A stretch of DNA of 64,000 nt, taken from positions 124,001 through 188,000 of the forward strand of contig NZ_JAMXIC010000005.1 in NCBI RefSeq assembly GCF_027587375.1, in the 5' to 3' direction. A program made the translations under genes and the position numbers. How positions within the stretch are numbered: position 1 is the stretch's first letter; every line of letters begins with the position of its first letter. Positions 38,531 through 47,901 of this stretch are shown piece by piece. The DNA comes from Arthrobacter sp. B2a2-09. Its GTDB lineage: Bacteria; Actinomycetota; Actinomycetes; Actinomycetales; Micrococcaceae. Under the pieces are notes generated by a model, which had not been told where the DNA came from, searched no databases, and saw nothing but the letters and a program-made list of their open reading frames with translations.

Positions 38531-38943
38531 GCGAGCACCGCCACGCATTCAATCTCAAGGGATACTCCCCAGAGGCTCACACAGACGGAAGTGCGCGCGG
38601 GCTTCGCGGAGCCGAAGTACTCCGTGTAGACGCGGTTGTACTCCTCGAGTTGGTCCTGGCTGGTCAAGTACGTGTTGACCTTGACCACGTGCGCCAGGCT
38701 GGAACCTGCTGCCTCCAGTACCGCACGCAGGTTTTCGATCGTCTGCCGGACTTGTCCTTCGAAGGTCTCCGGTTGGTCGTCCAAACCGGTGATGGCCGGG
38801 ATCTGGCCGGAGGTGAACACGAAACCGTTGGCGATGACCGCGTGGGAGAAGGGTCCGACGGCGGCTGCCTGGCCGGGGACTTCGCCGAACCGCGTGATGG
38901 CGGCCGTCGCGGGTACCGGGTTCGTCGCTGGGGAATCGCTCAT
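38527..38943 (-). CDS. ridA: RidA/YjgF family enamine/imine deaminase
   Basis: 138 aa. The family core is GPFSHAVIANGFVFTSGQIP, QVRQTIENLRAVLEAAGSSL and VVKVNTYLT, with the substrate-binding Arg in PARTSV and a C-terminal VSLEIECVAVL. RidA proteins hydrolyse reactive imines or enamines formed by flavin or PLP amino acid enzymes. It overlaps both neighbours (ATGA), lying in the MFS-RidA-RraA operon. This fits imine release from amino acid oxidation, although the RidA here may be a paralogue with its own substrate. Confidence 0.85.
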   Translation of the reverse strand: MSDSPATNPVPATAAITRFGEVPGQAAAVGPFSHAVIANGFVFTSGQIPAITGLDDQPETFEGQVRQTIENLRAVLEAAGSSLAHVVKVNTYLTSQDQLEEYNRVYTEYFGSAKPARTSVCVSLWGVSLEIECVAVLA

Positions 38944-40298
38944 TTCGCCGCCGCTTCCGCCGCATCCACCGGGGCGACGTCGACGGCGTCGATGTTGCCG
39001 TGGCGGGTTTCCGTCAGGACGAACAGCGCCGCCAAGGAGATCAATGCAGCGGCTGTGATGTACCAGGCGATGGAGGAGCTCTGGTGGGTCAGGCCCAGGA
39101 GCCAGGTGGTGATGAACGGGGTAGCGGCGCTGCCGAGGAGGCCGGAGAGCATGTAGGCCACGGACAATCCGGAGTAGCGGACCTTGGAACCGAAGAGTTC
39201 GGCCAGGAACGTGGCGATGGGACCGTAGTTGGCTGCGAAGGCGGTCATCATTCCGAGGTAGGCGACGAACAACAGGGGTACGGACTTGGTGTCCATGAGC
39301 CAGAACATCGGGAATGCGAACAGCGCCTCAGCGGCCACTCCGGCGTAGATGATCGGCTTGCGGCCGTATTTGTCCGAGAGCTTCCCGAAGAAGGGGATGA
39401 GCACAAAGCACAGTGCGCAGGAAGCCAGGACAACCCAGAGCATGAGGCTCTCCGAGTGGCCGAGGTCCTTCTTGCCGTAGGAAACGCCGGAGGCAACCAG
39501 TAGGGTGAAGGTGCTCCCGGTAGAGAGAGTGGCGATGCCGCCGAGGACAACTTGCTTCCAGTACTTGGCCATGAGGGCGGCAAAGGGCATTTTCGCCTTG
39601 GCGCCGGCGGTCTTGACGGCCTGGAATGACGGGGTTTCCTCGATGTGGAGGCGGATGTAGATGCCGACAGCCACGAGCAGGCAGGAGGCCACGAACGGGA
39701 TGCGCCAACCCCAGCTCAGCAGTGCGTCCGAGCTGATGGTGGAAGCGACGATCAGGAACGCGACGTTGGCGATCAAGGTGCCTGCGGGAACGCCTACCTG
39801 AACGAGGGAACCGTAGAAGCCTCGGCGGGCGGAAGGCGCATGCTCAACGGTCATGAGTACCGCGCCGCCCCACTCGCCGCCCAATGCCAGGCCTTGGATG
39901 ACGCGTAGCAGGAGGAGAAGCAGCGGCGCCGTGATGCCGATGCTGTTGTAGTCAGGCAGCAAGCCGATGGCGAAAGTTGCCGCTCCCATGGTCAGCAAGG
40001 AGATCAGGAGCATGGATTTGCGGCCGAGACGGTCACCGAAGTGGCCGAAGATGATGGCGCCTACCATGCGGGCAATGTAGGCGGAGGCGAAGGTGCCGAA
40101 GGCCAGCATGGTGCCGACGATCGGGTCGAAGCTGGGGAAGAAGATCTTGTTGAAGACCAAGGCGGACGCTGTTCCGAACACGAACAGGTCGTACCACTCG
40201 ACTGTGGTGCCGATGACGCTGGCGAGGGCGATTTTGCGCATCTTGGCCAGGTCAAGCCTGGCTGCGGACGCGGGAGCGGTATCTACCGTTTGGGCCAT
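38940..40298 (-). CDS. MFS metabolite:H+ symporter (MHS family)
   Basis: 452 aa from the ATG at 40298, with GGAGC upstream. TM1 reads IALASVIGTTVEWYDLFVFG, the signature of MHS carriers such as ShiA, ProP and KgtP. GHFGDRLGRKSML lies in the loop between TM2 and TM3, and GLALGGEWGGAVLM is also typical. It is the first gene of an operon with RidA and the RraA-like protein, and lies divergent-adjacent to the PucR gene, with a palindrome at 40411. It likely imports an organic or amino acid. A homologue lies at 41832. Confidence 0.88.
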   Translation of the reverse strand: MAQTVDTAPASAARLDLAKMRKIALASVIGTTVEWYDLFVFGTASALVFNKIFFPSFDPIVGTMLAFGTFASAYIARMVGAIIFGHFGDRLGRKSMLLISLLTMGAATFAIGLLPDYNSIGITAPLLLLLLRVIQGLALGGEWGGAVLMTVEHAPSARRGFYGSLVQVGVPAGTLIANVAFLIVASTISSDALLSWGWRIPFVASCLLVAVGIYIRLHIEETPSFQAVKTAGAKAKMPFAALMAKYWKQVVLGGIATLSTGSTFTLLVASGVSYGKKDLGHSESLMLWVVLASCALCFVLIPFFGKLSDKYGRKPIIYAGVAAEALFAFPMFWLMDTKSVPLLFVAYLGMMTAFAANYGPIATFLAELFGSKVRYSGLSVAYMLSGLLGSAATPFITTWLLGLTHQSSSIAWYITAAALISLAALFVLTETRHGNIDAVDVAPVDAAEAAAK

Positions 40299-40410
40299 GA
40301 GAAGCTCCAGATGAGTGTGGGGGCGAGTGCCCGGGTGAGGATGCAGATAACTATCCTGTGTTGCGTACCACACTTCAATGGCTGAATTTCCAGCAAAAAA
40401 CGACGGAAAA

Positions 40411-40424
40411 TGTGTGTTCACACA
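40411..40424. promoter_or_regulatory. Palindrome TGTGTG-TT-CACACA, candidate PucR operator
   Basis: Six-base perfect arms around TT, about 110 bases upstream of the MHS symporter start. It matches the site at 41673-41686 at 12 of 14 positions. A looser TGTG...CACA pair is also present near 40357-40372. Confidence 0.6.
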
Positions 40425-40446
40425 ACACCGCTTTCCTTTGCAGACC

Positions 40447-41679
40447 TCAGGCCCAGGCCACCACCAGCCGGGCCGCTTGCGCCGGCACGGCCAGATCGAT
40501 GCCAGTGAGCTCCTGGAAGCGGTTGAGCCGGTTGAGGATGGTGTTCCGGTGGCAAAACAGTTCCTGCGCCGTCGTGGTGATGTTGCCCGTGTGCAGGAAA
40601 TGGCGCACCGTCTCGGTCAGCCGCTCGCGCTCGCCGTCGCGGCATTCCGAGAGGGCGGACTCAAGATCGGCCCAGAGGTCCAGGCCCGCATCCTGGAGTT
40701 GCTGCTTGGCGAGACGGGCCCACGCTGCTGCCGCCGTCAATGGGCCTCGGTCAGCGGGCTGGAGCAGCAAAGCGAGGCGCTCCGCCGTGCGTGCTGCGGA
40801 GGGCAGGGCGCGCAGGCCGGAAAATCCCTCGACATAACCACAAGGTATTCCGATGATGGGCGCAGGAATGTAGGCAGGTCCTTCGTCTTGCCGGCCTGCG
40901 CCGCCGAGTCCCGCGACGCGGGGCCCTCCGCCATGAGCCCGCGGCAACGCCCAGAAGACGTACGTGCTGCCGCCGAATTCGTGGACGTAGAGCCGTTGGG
41001 ACGGTTGGAGCCAGCCGCCCTGGGTGGCAATCGTCCGCAGTTTGGAGGCTGCCTCGCCGCTCGCCGCCACGATGGAAAACCTTGCTTCCGGGTCCGTGGC
41101 CAGGGCTCCCGCGGCCTGGCTGATGGTATCTGCCGATAGCTCGGACTTGCTGAACAACCGGGCGATGAACTCCCGGCGGATGTTTGATTCCTCCTGGGCC
41201 ATCCGGACGCGCTCGCTCGAATAGCTGGAGTGGGTCTGGGTGGCAAATTCATCCACCACGCGCCACACCTGGTCTACATGGGACGTCAAGAGCACGGCAT
41301 CCTCCGCGTCCGAGATCTTCAGGAGATCTGCCCAAAGAATGCTGAAATCCAGGCGTACAGCTGAAATCAGGGCTTCGGGCGAAATTCCGGCACGCGCCCG
41401 TTTGGCACCAAGCTCCGAGGAGAAGCGCGCCAGCGAATCCTGACTGCCATGGGAGTTTGAATGGCGGAACCTCTCGTCCCGCAGTCCGTCGATGAGGCGC
41501 CGGAAAGTTTCACGTGCCGTGCTCCTCAATTCCGGCAAGCTCACCCTGTTGTCGGCATATTCGGGGATCTCCTGGACGCGCGTCACGAAAAGCTCGACAA
41601 GTTCCTCCAGCCGCCCGTGCAACCCTTCCACGAGCTCTCCCCAGCGTGCTGCGTCGCCAGCCTTCTCTGCATTGTGCAT
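40447..41679 (-). CDS. PucR-family transcriptional regulator
   Basis: 410 aa. The N-terminal part is helical (ELVELFVTRVQEIPEYADN). The C-terminal PucR helix-turn-helix is TAQELFCHRNTILNRLNRF, then QELTGIDL. It lies between two MHS symporter genes, with candidate operators in both flanks; the one at 41673-41686 covers its own start codon, suggesting autoregulation. The plus-strand operon from 41832 (symporter, TPP enzyme, ALDH, amidohydrolase, M20) and the minus-strand operon from 40298 are the likely targets. Confidence 0.88.
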   Translation of the reverse strand: MHNAEKAGDAARWGELVEGLHGRLEELVELFVTRVQEIPEYADNRVSLPELRSTARETFRRLIDGLRDERFRHSNSHGSQDSLARFSSELGAKRARAGISPEALISAVRLDFSILWADLLKISDAEDAVLLTSHVDQVWRVVDEFATQTHSSYSSERVRMAQEESNIRREFIARLFSKSELSADTISQAAGALATDPEARFSIVAASGEAASKLRTIATQGGWLQPSQRLYVHEFGGSTYVFWALPRAHGGGPRVAGLGGAGRQDEGPAYIPAPIIGIPCGYVEGFSGLRALPSAARTAERLALLLQPADRGPLTAAAAWARLAKQQLQDAGLDLWADLESALSECRDGERERLTETVRHFLHTGNITTTAQELFCHRNTILNRLNRFQELTGIDLAVPAQAARLVVAWA

Positions 41680-41686
41680 TCACACA
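41673..41686. promoter_or_regulatory. Palindrome TGTGCATTCACACA overlapping the PucR start codon
   Basis: Twelve of 14 bases match the site at 40411-40424. The CAT at 41677-41679 is the complement of the PucR start codon, so protein bound here would block its own gene. It is about 150 bases upstream of the plus-strand symporter. Confidence 0.55.
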
Positions 41687-41831
41687 TTCTACGGCCGATA
41701 TTCAGTGGCACGGAGCTAGTTTTTTTGGGCGGATCTACTGGCACTATGGGAGTAGTCACTGCCGAGTGAGGCCAATCACAACCGGCAGTTCCTCGGTTTT
41801 CACGGCATCGTTCGAATCTTTTGGAGTAATC

Positions 41832-43169
41832 ATGGCCAGCAGCGCAGGCAGCGCCCCCACGCATCTGACTCCCGGGATGCCCCGCACAGTCGATGAGAGG
41901 GTCACCAGGAAGGTCGCGCTCGCCGCCCTCGTAGGCACAGCGCTGGAGTGGTACGACTTCTTCCTCTTCACCACCGCGGCAGCACTCGTGTTCAACGCGC
42001 AGTTCTTCGTGTCTCAGGATCCATTCGTGGCCGCGATGGGCTCCTTCGCCACCCTCGCCGTAGGGTTCGTCGCCCGTCCCATCGGTGGATTCATCTTCGG
42101 CGCCCTCGGCGACAAAGTAGGCCGCAAAAAGATCCTCATGGTCACCATCGTCGGAATCGGCGTCGTCACCGGCCTGATCGGATTGCTGCCGAACTATATG
42201 ACCATCGGCCTGGCCGCCCCCATCCTCCTGGTGGCCCTGCGAATCGTCCAGGGCCTCGCCGTCGGAGGGGAATGGAGCGGCGCGGTGATCATCGCCGTCG
42301 AAAACGCCCCGGTCGCCAAGCGTGCCCGCTACGCGGCGCTGCCGCAGATCGGCTCCCCGATCGGCACCATCCTGTCCTCCGGAGGCTTCTTCGGCATGCT
42401 CTTCCTCGTGGGTCAGCGCAACTTCGACGCGTGGGGTTGGCGCATCCCTTTCATCGCAGCCATCCCGCTCCTGGCCATCTCCATGTGGATCCGTAGCAGG
42501 CTCAGCGAGTCGCCCGAATTTGAAGCCCTCATGGAATCCGGCGAAACCGAGCATGCCCCCATCCGCGGCGTGCTGAAGAACAGCTGGCGCCAGATCCTGG
42601 TGGGCATGTGCTCGGCGCTGCTTGGCATCGGCGGCTTCTACCTCATCACTAGCTTCGTGGTCTTCTATGGCACCAAGGTCTTGAAGCTGCCGTCCGAGCT
42701 GCTTCTCCTGGGCACCCTCCTTGCGGCCGCACTCGAAATCGGGGCCCTGATCTGGGCCGGCAGGATGGGTGAAAAATTCGGTGCCAGCAAAGTCATCTTG
42801 TGGGGCGGTGTGGCCTCAGCCATCATTGCGGTCCCTGTCTTCCTTGCCATCGACAGCCGTAATCCGGTCCTGGTGGTCGTTGGCATGACGATCGGCGTCG
42901 CCGTCCTGTCCATCCCGTACGCCGTCTCGGGCACGGCGCTGACGGCACTGTTCGCCACCAAGGTCCGCTACACGGGCGTCGCCATCACTTCCAATACCGC
43001 GGGTGTCATATCCGGCTTCGTACCCCTTATCGCCACAGCGCTGGTGGCCGCCAACGGCAACTCATTTTGGCCCGGCGCCATCATTCTCCTGATTGTTTCC
43101 ATACTGACCGCCGTGTCCGGGATCTTCCTTCCCGGCCTGAGCATCAAAGAAGAAGGAATGAAGCATTGA
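41832..43169 (+). CDS. MFS metabolite:H+ symporter (MHS family)
   Basis: 445 aa from the ATG at 41832, with GGAG nine bases upstream. TM1 is VALAALVGTALEWYDFFLF and the TM2-TM3 loop GALGDKVGRKKILM; GLAVGGEWSGAVII follows. Twelve membrane segments. The last codons are followed by a TTGA overlap with the TPP enzyme gene, so it is the head of a five-gene catabolic operon and probably brings in its substrate. Homologous to the symporter at 38940-40298. Confidence 0.88.
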   Translation: MASSAGSAPTHLTPGMPRTVDERVTRKVALAALVGTALEWYDFFLFTTAAALVFNAQFFVSQDPFVAAMGSFATLAVGFVARPIGGFIFGALGDKVGRKKILMVTIVGIGVVTGLIGLLPNYMTIGLAAPILLVALRIVQGLAVGGEWSGAVIIAVENAPVAKRARYAALPQIGSPIGTILSSGGFFGMLFLVGQRNFDAWGWRIPFIAAIPLLAISMWIRSRLSESPEFEALMESGETEHAPIRGVLKNSWRQILVGMCSALLGIGGFYLITSFVVFYGTKVLKLPSELLLLGTLLAAALEIGALIWAGRMGEKFGASKVILWGGVASAIIAVPVFLAIDSRNPVLVVVGMTIGVAVLSIPYAVSGTALTALFATKVRYTGVAITSNTAGVISGFVPLIATALVAANGNSFWPGAIILLIVSILTAVSGIFLPGLSIKEEGMKH

Positions 43170-44782
43170 GCACCACTACAGCAGGCCACCTCATCGTCGA
43201 GCAGCTTGAACGCGCAGGCATCAAACGCGTCTACGGCGTCCCCGGCGAGAGCTACCTGGATGTCCTGGACGGACTCCACGACTCCTCGATTGAGACCATC
43301 GTGACGCGCCACGAAGGCGGAGCAGGTTTCATGGCGCTGGCCGAGGGCCGCCTCACGGAACTCCCCGGCGTCGCCATGGTGACGCGCGGCCCCGGCGCCG
43401 CCAACGCGTTCATCGCTATCCATACGGCACACCAGGACGCGACACCAATGATCCTGTTCGTGGGCCTCATCCCCGTGGCGGACCGCGGGCGGGAATCCTT
43501 CCAGGAGTTCGACATCAACGCCTGGTTCGGCAGCACCGCGAAGAAAGTCGTGACTCTCGACGACGCCGCTTCCGCCGCCCGTGTGGTGGACGACGCCATC
43601 TTTACCGCGCTTAGCGGACGCCCGGGTCCCGTAGTGATCGGCTTGCCGGAGGATGTGCTGGTGCACGCCGTCAACGAAGGCACCGTGGAGCCGCGCCGGG
43701 TCTCCCGTCCCGGTCCCGCTGCCGCGGACCTGGCCGAGCTGGAAACGCGGTTCGCCGCGGCCAACAAGCCGCTCGTCGTGGTGGGTGGCGAGGGCTGGAC
43801 CCAGGAATCCGGGGACGCGCTGGCCGTCTGGGCGGCACGCCACAGCATCCCCGTCGTGGCCGATTTCCGCGCCTACGACGCCGTCCCGCACAGCAGCGAG
43901 TCCTACGCAGGCTTCCTGGGATACGGCCGCAATGATGCCACCGCAGCGCTTCTGGACGACTCCGACCTGCTCGTTTTCCTTGGCTGCGTCCGCGGCGACG
44001 TCCTCTCAGACGGCTACACCCGCGGCCTCAATGCCGGGACCGTCGTGATCAACCCGGACCCGGACCTCCTCGGCCACTTCGGCCAGGTGGACCAGCACAT
44101 CACCGCAGACGTCTCGGCGTTCTCGCTTGCCATCGCGGACACGGACTCTGCCGTGCGGCCCGCCGCCGGCTGGTTCCAGGACGCCCGGGCAAATTACCTC
44201 AAGTTCTCCTCGGCCCAACCTGACGGAGGCACGGCAGTGGACCTCGGCGTCGTGATGGAGATCCTCAAGCAAGAGATGGACGACGACGCCGTCCTCACCT
44301 TCGGCGCGGGCAACCACGCCTTGTGGCCGGCCCGCTACCTGAAGCACAACAGCGCTAACTCCCTCGCCGCTCCGCGCAACGGAGCCATGGGCATGGGAAT
44401 CCCGGCGGCCGTTGCGGCCTCGCTGGCATACCCCGGCCGCCAGGTCATCTCGGTGGCTGGCGACGGCTGCTTCATGATGAACGGCCAGGAAATCGCCACG
44501 GCCATGGGCCACAGCGCAAAGTTCATTGTGCTGGTGGTGGACAACGGCATCTTCGCCACCATCCGAGAGCACCAGGAAGCCCACTACCCGGGCCGACCGT
44601 CCGGCACGCACATGACCAATCCCGATTTTGCCGCCCTGGCCCGCTCCTACGGCGGCTACGGCGAGCGCGTTGAGAGGGCCGAGGACTTCGCCGCCGCGTT
44701 CCGCCGCGCCGTCGACTCCGGCCTCCCGGCCGTGTTGCACCTCCCGCAGGACCCCACCACCCGTTCCCCCAAGAGCAACTGA
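43166..44782 (+). CDS. Thiamine-diphosphate-dependent enzyme (2-oxo-acid decarboxylase/acetolactate-synthase-like)
   Basis: 538 aa from the TTG at 43166, chosen because it overlaps the symporter stop (TTGA) and AAGGA lies upstream. The N-terminal PYR domain has the activating Glu28 in GVPGESYL, and the C-terminal PP domain has the ThDP/Mg motif beginning GDGCFMMNG and ending VVDNG. The overall layout is IlvB-like, shared by decarboxylases such as AruI (2-ketoarginine) and benzoylformate decarboxylase. The adjacent aldehyde dehydrogenase suggests a non-oxidative decarboxylase making an aldehyde. The true substrate is unknown. Confidence 0.83.
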   Translation: MSTTTAGHLIVEQLERAGIKRVYGVPGESYLDVLDGLHDSSIETIVTRHEGGAGFMALAEGRLTELPGVAMVTRGPGAANAFIAIHTAHQDATPMILFVGLIPVADRGRESFQEFDINAWFGSTAKKVVTLDDAASAARVVDDAIFTALSGRPGPVVIGLPEDVLVHAVNEGTVEPRRVSRPGPAAADLAELETRFAAANKPLVVVGGEGWTQESGDALAVWAARHSIPVVADFRAYDAVPHSSESYAGFLGYGRNDATAALLDDSDLLVFLGCVRGDVLSDGYTRGLNAGTVVINPDPDLLGHFGQVDQHITADVSAFSLAIADTDSAVRPAAGWFQDARANYLKFSSAQPDGGTAVDLGVVMEILKQEMDDDAVLTFGAGNHALWPARYLKHNSANSLAAPRNGAMGMGIPAAVAASLAYPGRQVISVAGDGCFMMNGQEIATAMGHSAKFIVLVVDNGIFATIREHQEAHYPGRPSGTHMTNPDFAALARSYGGYGERVERAEDFAAAFRRAVDSGLPAVLHLPQDPTTRSPKSN

Positions 44783-44794
44783 CTGGAGCCCCAC

Positions 44795-46201
44795 GTGATC
44801 ACGCTCAAGAACATCATCAACGGCCAGGCGGTCGACGCCCCGGCGAGCCTGCCCTTCTTCGATCCCCGGACGGGAACCCAGATCGGCACCGCCCCGGATA
44901 GTGACGCGGCCGCCGTCGACCTCGCCTTCCGGGCCGCTGCTGCCGCTTTCAAGAGCTACAAGCGCACGACGCCGGGCGAGCGCCAGGCGCTGCTGCTGCA
45001 ACTCGCGGACCTCATCGAGGCAAATGTGGACCGGCTGCTGGACGCCGAAGTGGCGTGCACGGGCAAGCCGCGGGCCGTCACCCGCGAACTGGAGATCCTC
45101 CGCGGCGCCGACCAATTGCGGTTTTTCGCCGGAGCCTGCCGCGTCGTGTCCGGTACCGCGTCCACCGAGTACGTGCAGGGCTTCACGTCCACCATCCGCC
45201 GCGAACCGCTGGGTGTGGTCGCGCAGATTACCCCGTGGAACTACCCGTTCATGATGGCCATCTGGAAGATCGGGCCGGCTTTGGCGGCGGGAAACACTCT
45301 GGTTTTGAAGCCCGCGGACACCACCCCGTGGTCCACCGTGATCCTGGGCGAGCTGGCCCAGGAGGTCTACCCCGCCGGCGTCGTGAACATCGTCTGCGGA
45401 GGCCGGGAGGCGGGTGCCGCGATGGTGGACCACGAGATCCCGGAGATGGTGTCCATCACGGGTTCCACCCGGGCGGGCGCCCAGGTCATGTCCGCTGCGT
45501 CCAAGACCCTGAAGGACGTCCACCTGGAGCTCGGCGGCAAAGCGCCTGCGATCGTCTTCGCCGACATCGATATCCAGCAGACCGCCCGCGAGCTCGCCCT
45601 GAGCGCGTTCTTCAACGCCGGCCAGGACTGCACTGCCGTGACCCGGGTGCTGGTCCACGCGGACATTCACGCCGAGTTCGCCAAGGCCCTCGGTGCTGCC
45701 GCCGCCGCGCTGACCCTCGGCGATGACGCGTCGGACCTTGGGCCGCTGAACAGTTTAACGCAGCTTGAGCGCGTGGAAGGCTTTATGACCCGGCTTCCGG
45801 CCAATGCCACCATCCTGTCGGGCGGCAAACGTACCGGTGCGGGGTACTACTTCGAACCGACAGTGATCGACGGCGTCTTCCAGACTGACGAGGTGGTGTG
45901 CGACGAGATCTTCGGCCCGGTGGTCACGGTCCAGCCGTTCTCCACCGAGGAAGAGGTGCTTGAGCTGGCCAACGGTACGAAGTACGCGCTCGCCTCAAGT
46001 GTCTGGTCCAACAACCACGGCGTGGTCACCCGGGTGTCCAACGAGCTCGACTTCGGCGCCGTGTGGATCAACTGCCACCAAGTCATTCCGGCCGAGGCGC
46101 CACACGGCGGTTTCAAGCACTCCGGCACGGGCAAGGACCTCTCCGTCTTCGGGCTGGAGGACTACACCCGGATCAAGTCCGTTACCACCTCGCACCGCTA
46201 G
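44795..46201 (+). CDS. Aldehyde dehydrogenase (gamma-aminobutyraldehyde/guanidinobutyraldehyde-like)
   Basis: 468 aa from the GTG at 44795, with GGAG upstream. Catalytic Glu245 is in LELGGKAP and Cys279 in NAGQDCTAVTR. The oxyanion Asn lies in TPWNYPF. NAGQDCTA and the C-terminal GFKHSGTGKDLSVFGLEDYT are characteristic of the YdcW/PatD omega-aminoaldehyde dehydrogenases. It follows the TPP enzyme by 12 bases and would oxidise its aldehyde product to the acid with NAD. Confidence 0.88.
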   Translation: MITLKNIINGQAVDAPASLPFFDPRTGTQIGTAPDSDAAAVDLAFRAAAAAFKSYKRTTPGERQALLLQLADLIEANVDRLLDAEVACTGKPRAVTRELEILRGADQLRFFAGACRVVSGTASTEYVQGFTSTIRREPLGVVAQITPWNYPFMMAIWKIGPALAAGNTLVLKPADTTPWSTVILGELAQEVYPAGVVNIVCGGREAGAAMVDHEIPEMVSITGSTRAGAQVMSAASKTLKDVHLELGGKAPAIVFADIDIQQTARELALSAFFNAGQDCTAVTRVLVHADIHAEFAKALGAAAAALTLGDDASDLGPLNSLTQLERVEGFMTRLPANATILSGGKRTGAGYYFEPTVIDGVFQTDEVVCDEIFGPVVTVQPFSTEEEVLELANGTKYALASSVWSNNHGVVTRVSNELDFGAVWINCHQVIPAEAPHGGFKHSGTGKDLSVFGLEDYTRIKSVTTSHR

Positions 46202-46210
46202 GCCATCGGT

Positions 46211-47893
46211 ATGAAACTTGACCTGCTCCTGCGCAACGCGGATATCATCACGATGGACCCGGGCCGTCCATGCGCCCGCTCGCTGGGAGTCTGGAAAGGC
46301 CTCGTGGCGGGACTCGATGAAGACCTGGATGGCATTGCCGCCACCGAGATCCTCGACCTTGGCGGCGCCACCGTCACTCCCGGCTTCATCGATGCGCACT
46401 GCCACACCACGTGGTTCGGGCTGGGCCTGGCCGAGCTGGATGTGTCCAAGGCGCGGGGGCTGGGGGAGTTGTACGGGCTGCTGCGGGGAGCCATGGCCGA
46501 CGCTGGCGCTGGCCCAGGCCATGGGGCTGGCGCCTGGCTCATGGCCACTGGCTTCAGCCAGCAGCAGCACGACGGCGCGTTCCCGGACATCCGCGAACTC
46601 GACCGCATCACGGGGGAGCGGCCATTGTTCATGCGGCACAACTCTGGTCACATGGCCGTGGTCAACACAGCCGCACTGCGGCAGGCCGGTGCTGAGTCGC
46701 CGTCGTACTCAGATCCCGACGGCGGCGTGATCGTCCGCGACTCCGCCGGGAGGCCCACGGGGCTTGTCCAGGAAACGGCGCAAGCACTGATCCAGCAGCT
46801 GACCCTGCCGTATTCGATTACCGAAATCGAGGCAGCCCTGGATCGGGCCACGCGTCACTATGCCTCCGAGGGCATCACGAGCTTCACCGAAGCGGGCGTG
46901 GGTGGTGGCTGGATCGGGCACAGCCCGGTCGAGCTAGCCGCATACCAGCGGGCCGCGGCCAACGGCAGGCTCCATGCGCGCGCCCAGGTCATGCCGGTGC
47001 TGGACGTTTTGCACCGGGTTGGCGGCCACGACGACGACGGTTCCGGTGCGGCAGGCCTGGATTTGGGCATAGCGAGCGGATTCGGCAACGAATACCTCTC
47101 CCTGGGCCCAGCCAAGGTCTTCCTGGACGGCTCGCTTCTCGGCGAGACCGCCGCCGTCAGCGACGAGTACTGCAGCCATGGGCAGACGGACAACACAGGC
47201 AACACGGGATACTTCCAAGCCGAACCCGCCCTCCTGCGGGAACGGATCGAGGCCGCCTACGCCTCGGGGTGGTCGATTGCGGCCCATGCCATCGGAGACC
47301 TGGCCGTGGACTTGGCGATCGATATTCTTGCGGATTGCGACGCCAAGAACGGTCCGCGCACGATGCCGAACAGGATCGAGCACGCCTCCATAACCAGGCC
47401 GGAACAGCTCGAACGGCTCGCAGCGGCGGGGATCGCCGTGACGCCTCAGGCCAGCTTCTTCCATGACGGCGGCGACGGCATGGCGGCGTCGCTCGGTCCG
47501 GAGCGACTGCCTTGGGCCTACCGCGCGTCGTCGTTCCTGTCCGCAGGGGTGACCTTGGCCGGGAGCTCCGACCGCCCCGTCGCGGACGGAAGCGTTTTGC
47601 GTGGCATGCAAGCTTTTGTGGACCGGAAAACGTCATCCGGCGCGGTGTTCGGCAACCCGACAGAGCGGCTCAGCCCGTACGAGGCACTAGCCGCTTACAC
47701 CACGGGAGCGGCCGCGGCCACAGGGATGTCGGCCGTAAAGGGCTCTTTGGCCTCTGGCAAGCTTGCCGACTTCACCGTCCTGTCCGGCTCGCCGTTTGAC
47801 GCCGGCAATATTGCCGAGCTGCACGTCCTGGCCACCGCCGTCGGCGGCCGCTTTACCCACAACTCTCTGACCGCACTTCAACACAGTTCATAG
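46211..47893 (+). CDS. YtcJ-like metal-dependent amidohydrolase
   Basis: 560 aa from the ATG at 46211. The short beta-sandwich N-terminus (LLLRNADIITMD) and TPGFIDAHCHTTWFG give the first metal-ligand pair. The Amidohydro_3 group is recognised by FMRHNSGHMAVVNTAAL and later HAIGDLAVDLAID and NRIEHASITRPEQ with SSDRPV. Such enzymes hydrolyse amides or cyclic ureas. It lies nine bases after the ALDH stop and nine before the M20 gene, so it acts in the same route, possibly deacylating a pathway substrate before import products are oxidised. Confidence 0.85.
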   Translation: MKLDLLLRNADIITMDPGRPCARSLGVWKGLVAGLDEDLDGIAATEILDLGGATVTPGFIDAHCHTTWFGLGLAELDVSKARGLGELYGLLRGAMADAGAGPGHGAGAWLMATGFSQQQHDGAFPDIRELDRITGERPLFMRHNSGHMAVVNTAALRQAGAESPSYSDPDGGVIVRDSAGRPTGLVQETAQALIQQLTLPYSITEIEAALDRATRHYASEGITSFTEAGVGGGWIGHSPVELAAYQRAAANGRLHARAQVMPVLDVLHRVGGHDDDGSGAAGLDLGIASGFGNEYLSLGPAKVFLDGSLLGETAAVSDEYCSHGQTDNTGNTGYFQAEPALLRERIEAAYASGWSIAAHAIGDLAVDLAIDILADCDAKNGPRTMPNRIEHASITRPEQLERLAAAGIAVTPQASFFHDGGDGMAASLGPERLPWAYRASSFLSAGVTLAGSSDRPVADGSVLRGMQAFVDRKTSSGAVFGNPTERLSPYEALAAYTTGAAAATGMSAVKGSLASGKLADFTVLSGSPFDAGNIAELHVLATAVGGRFTHNSLTALQHSS

Positions 47894-47901
47894 GGGAACC
47901 A

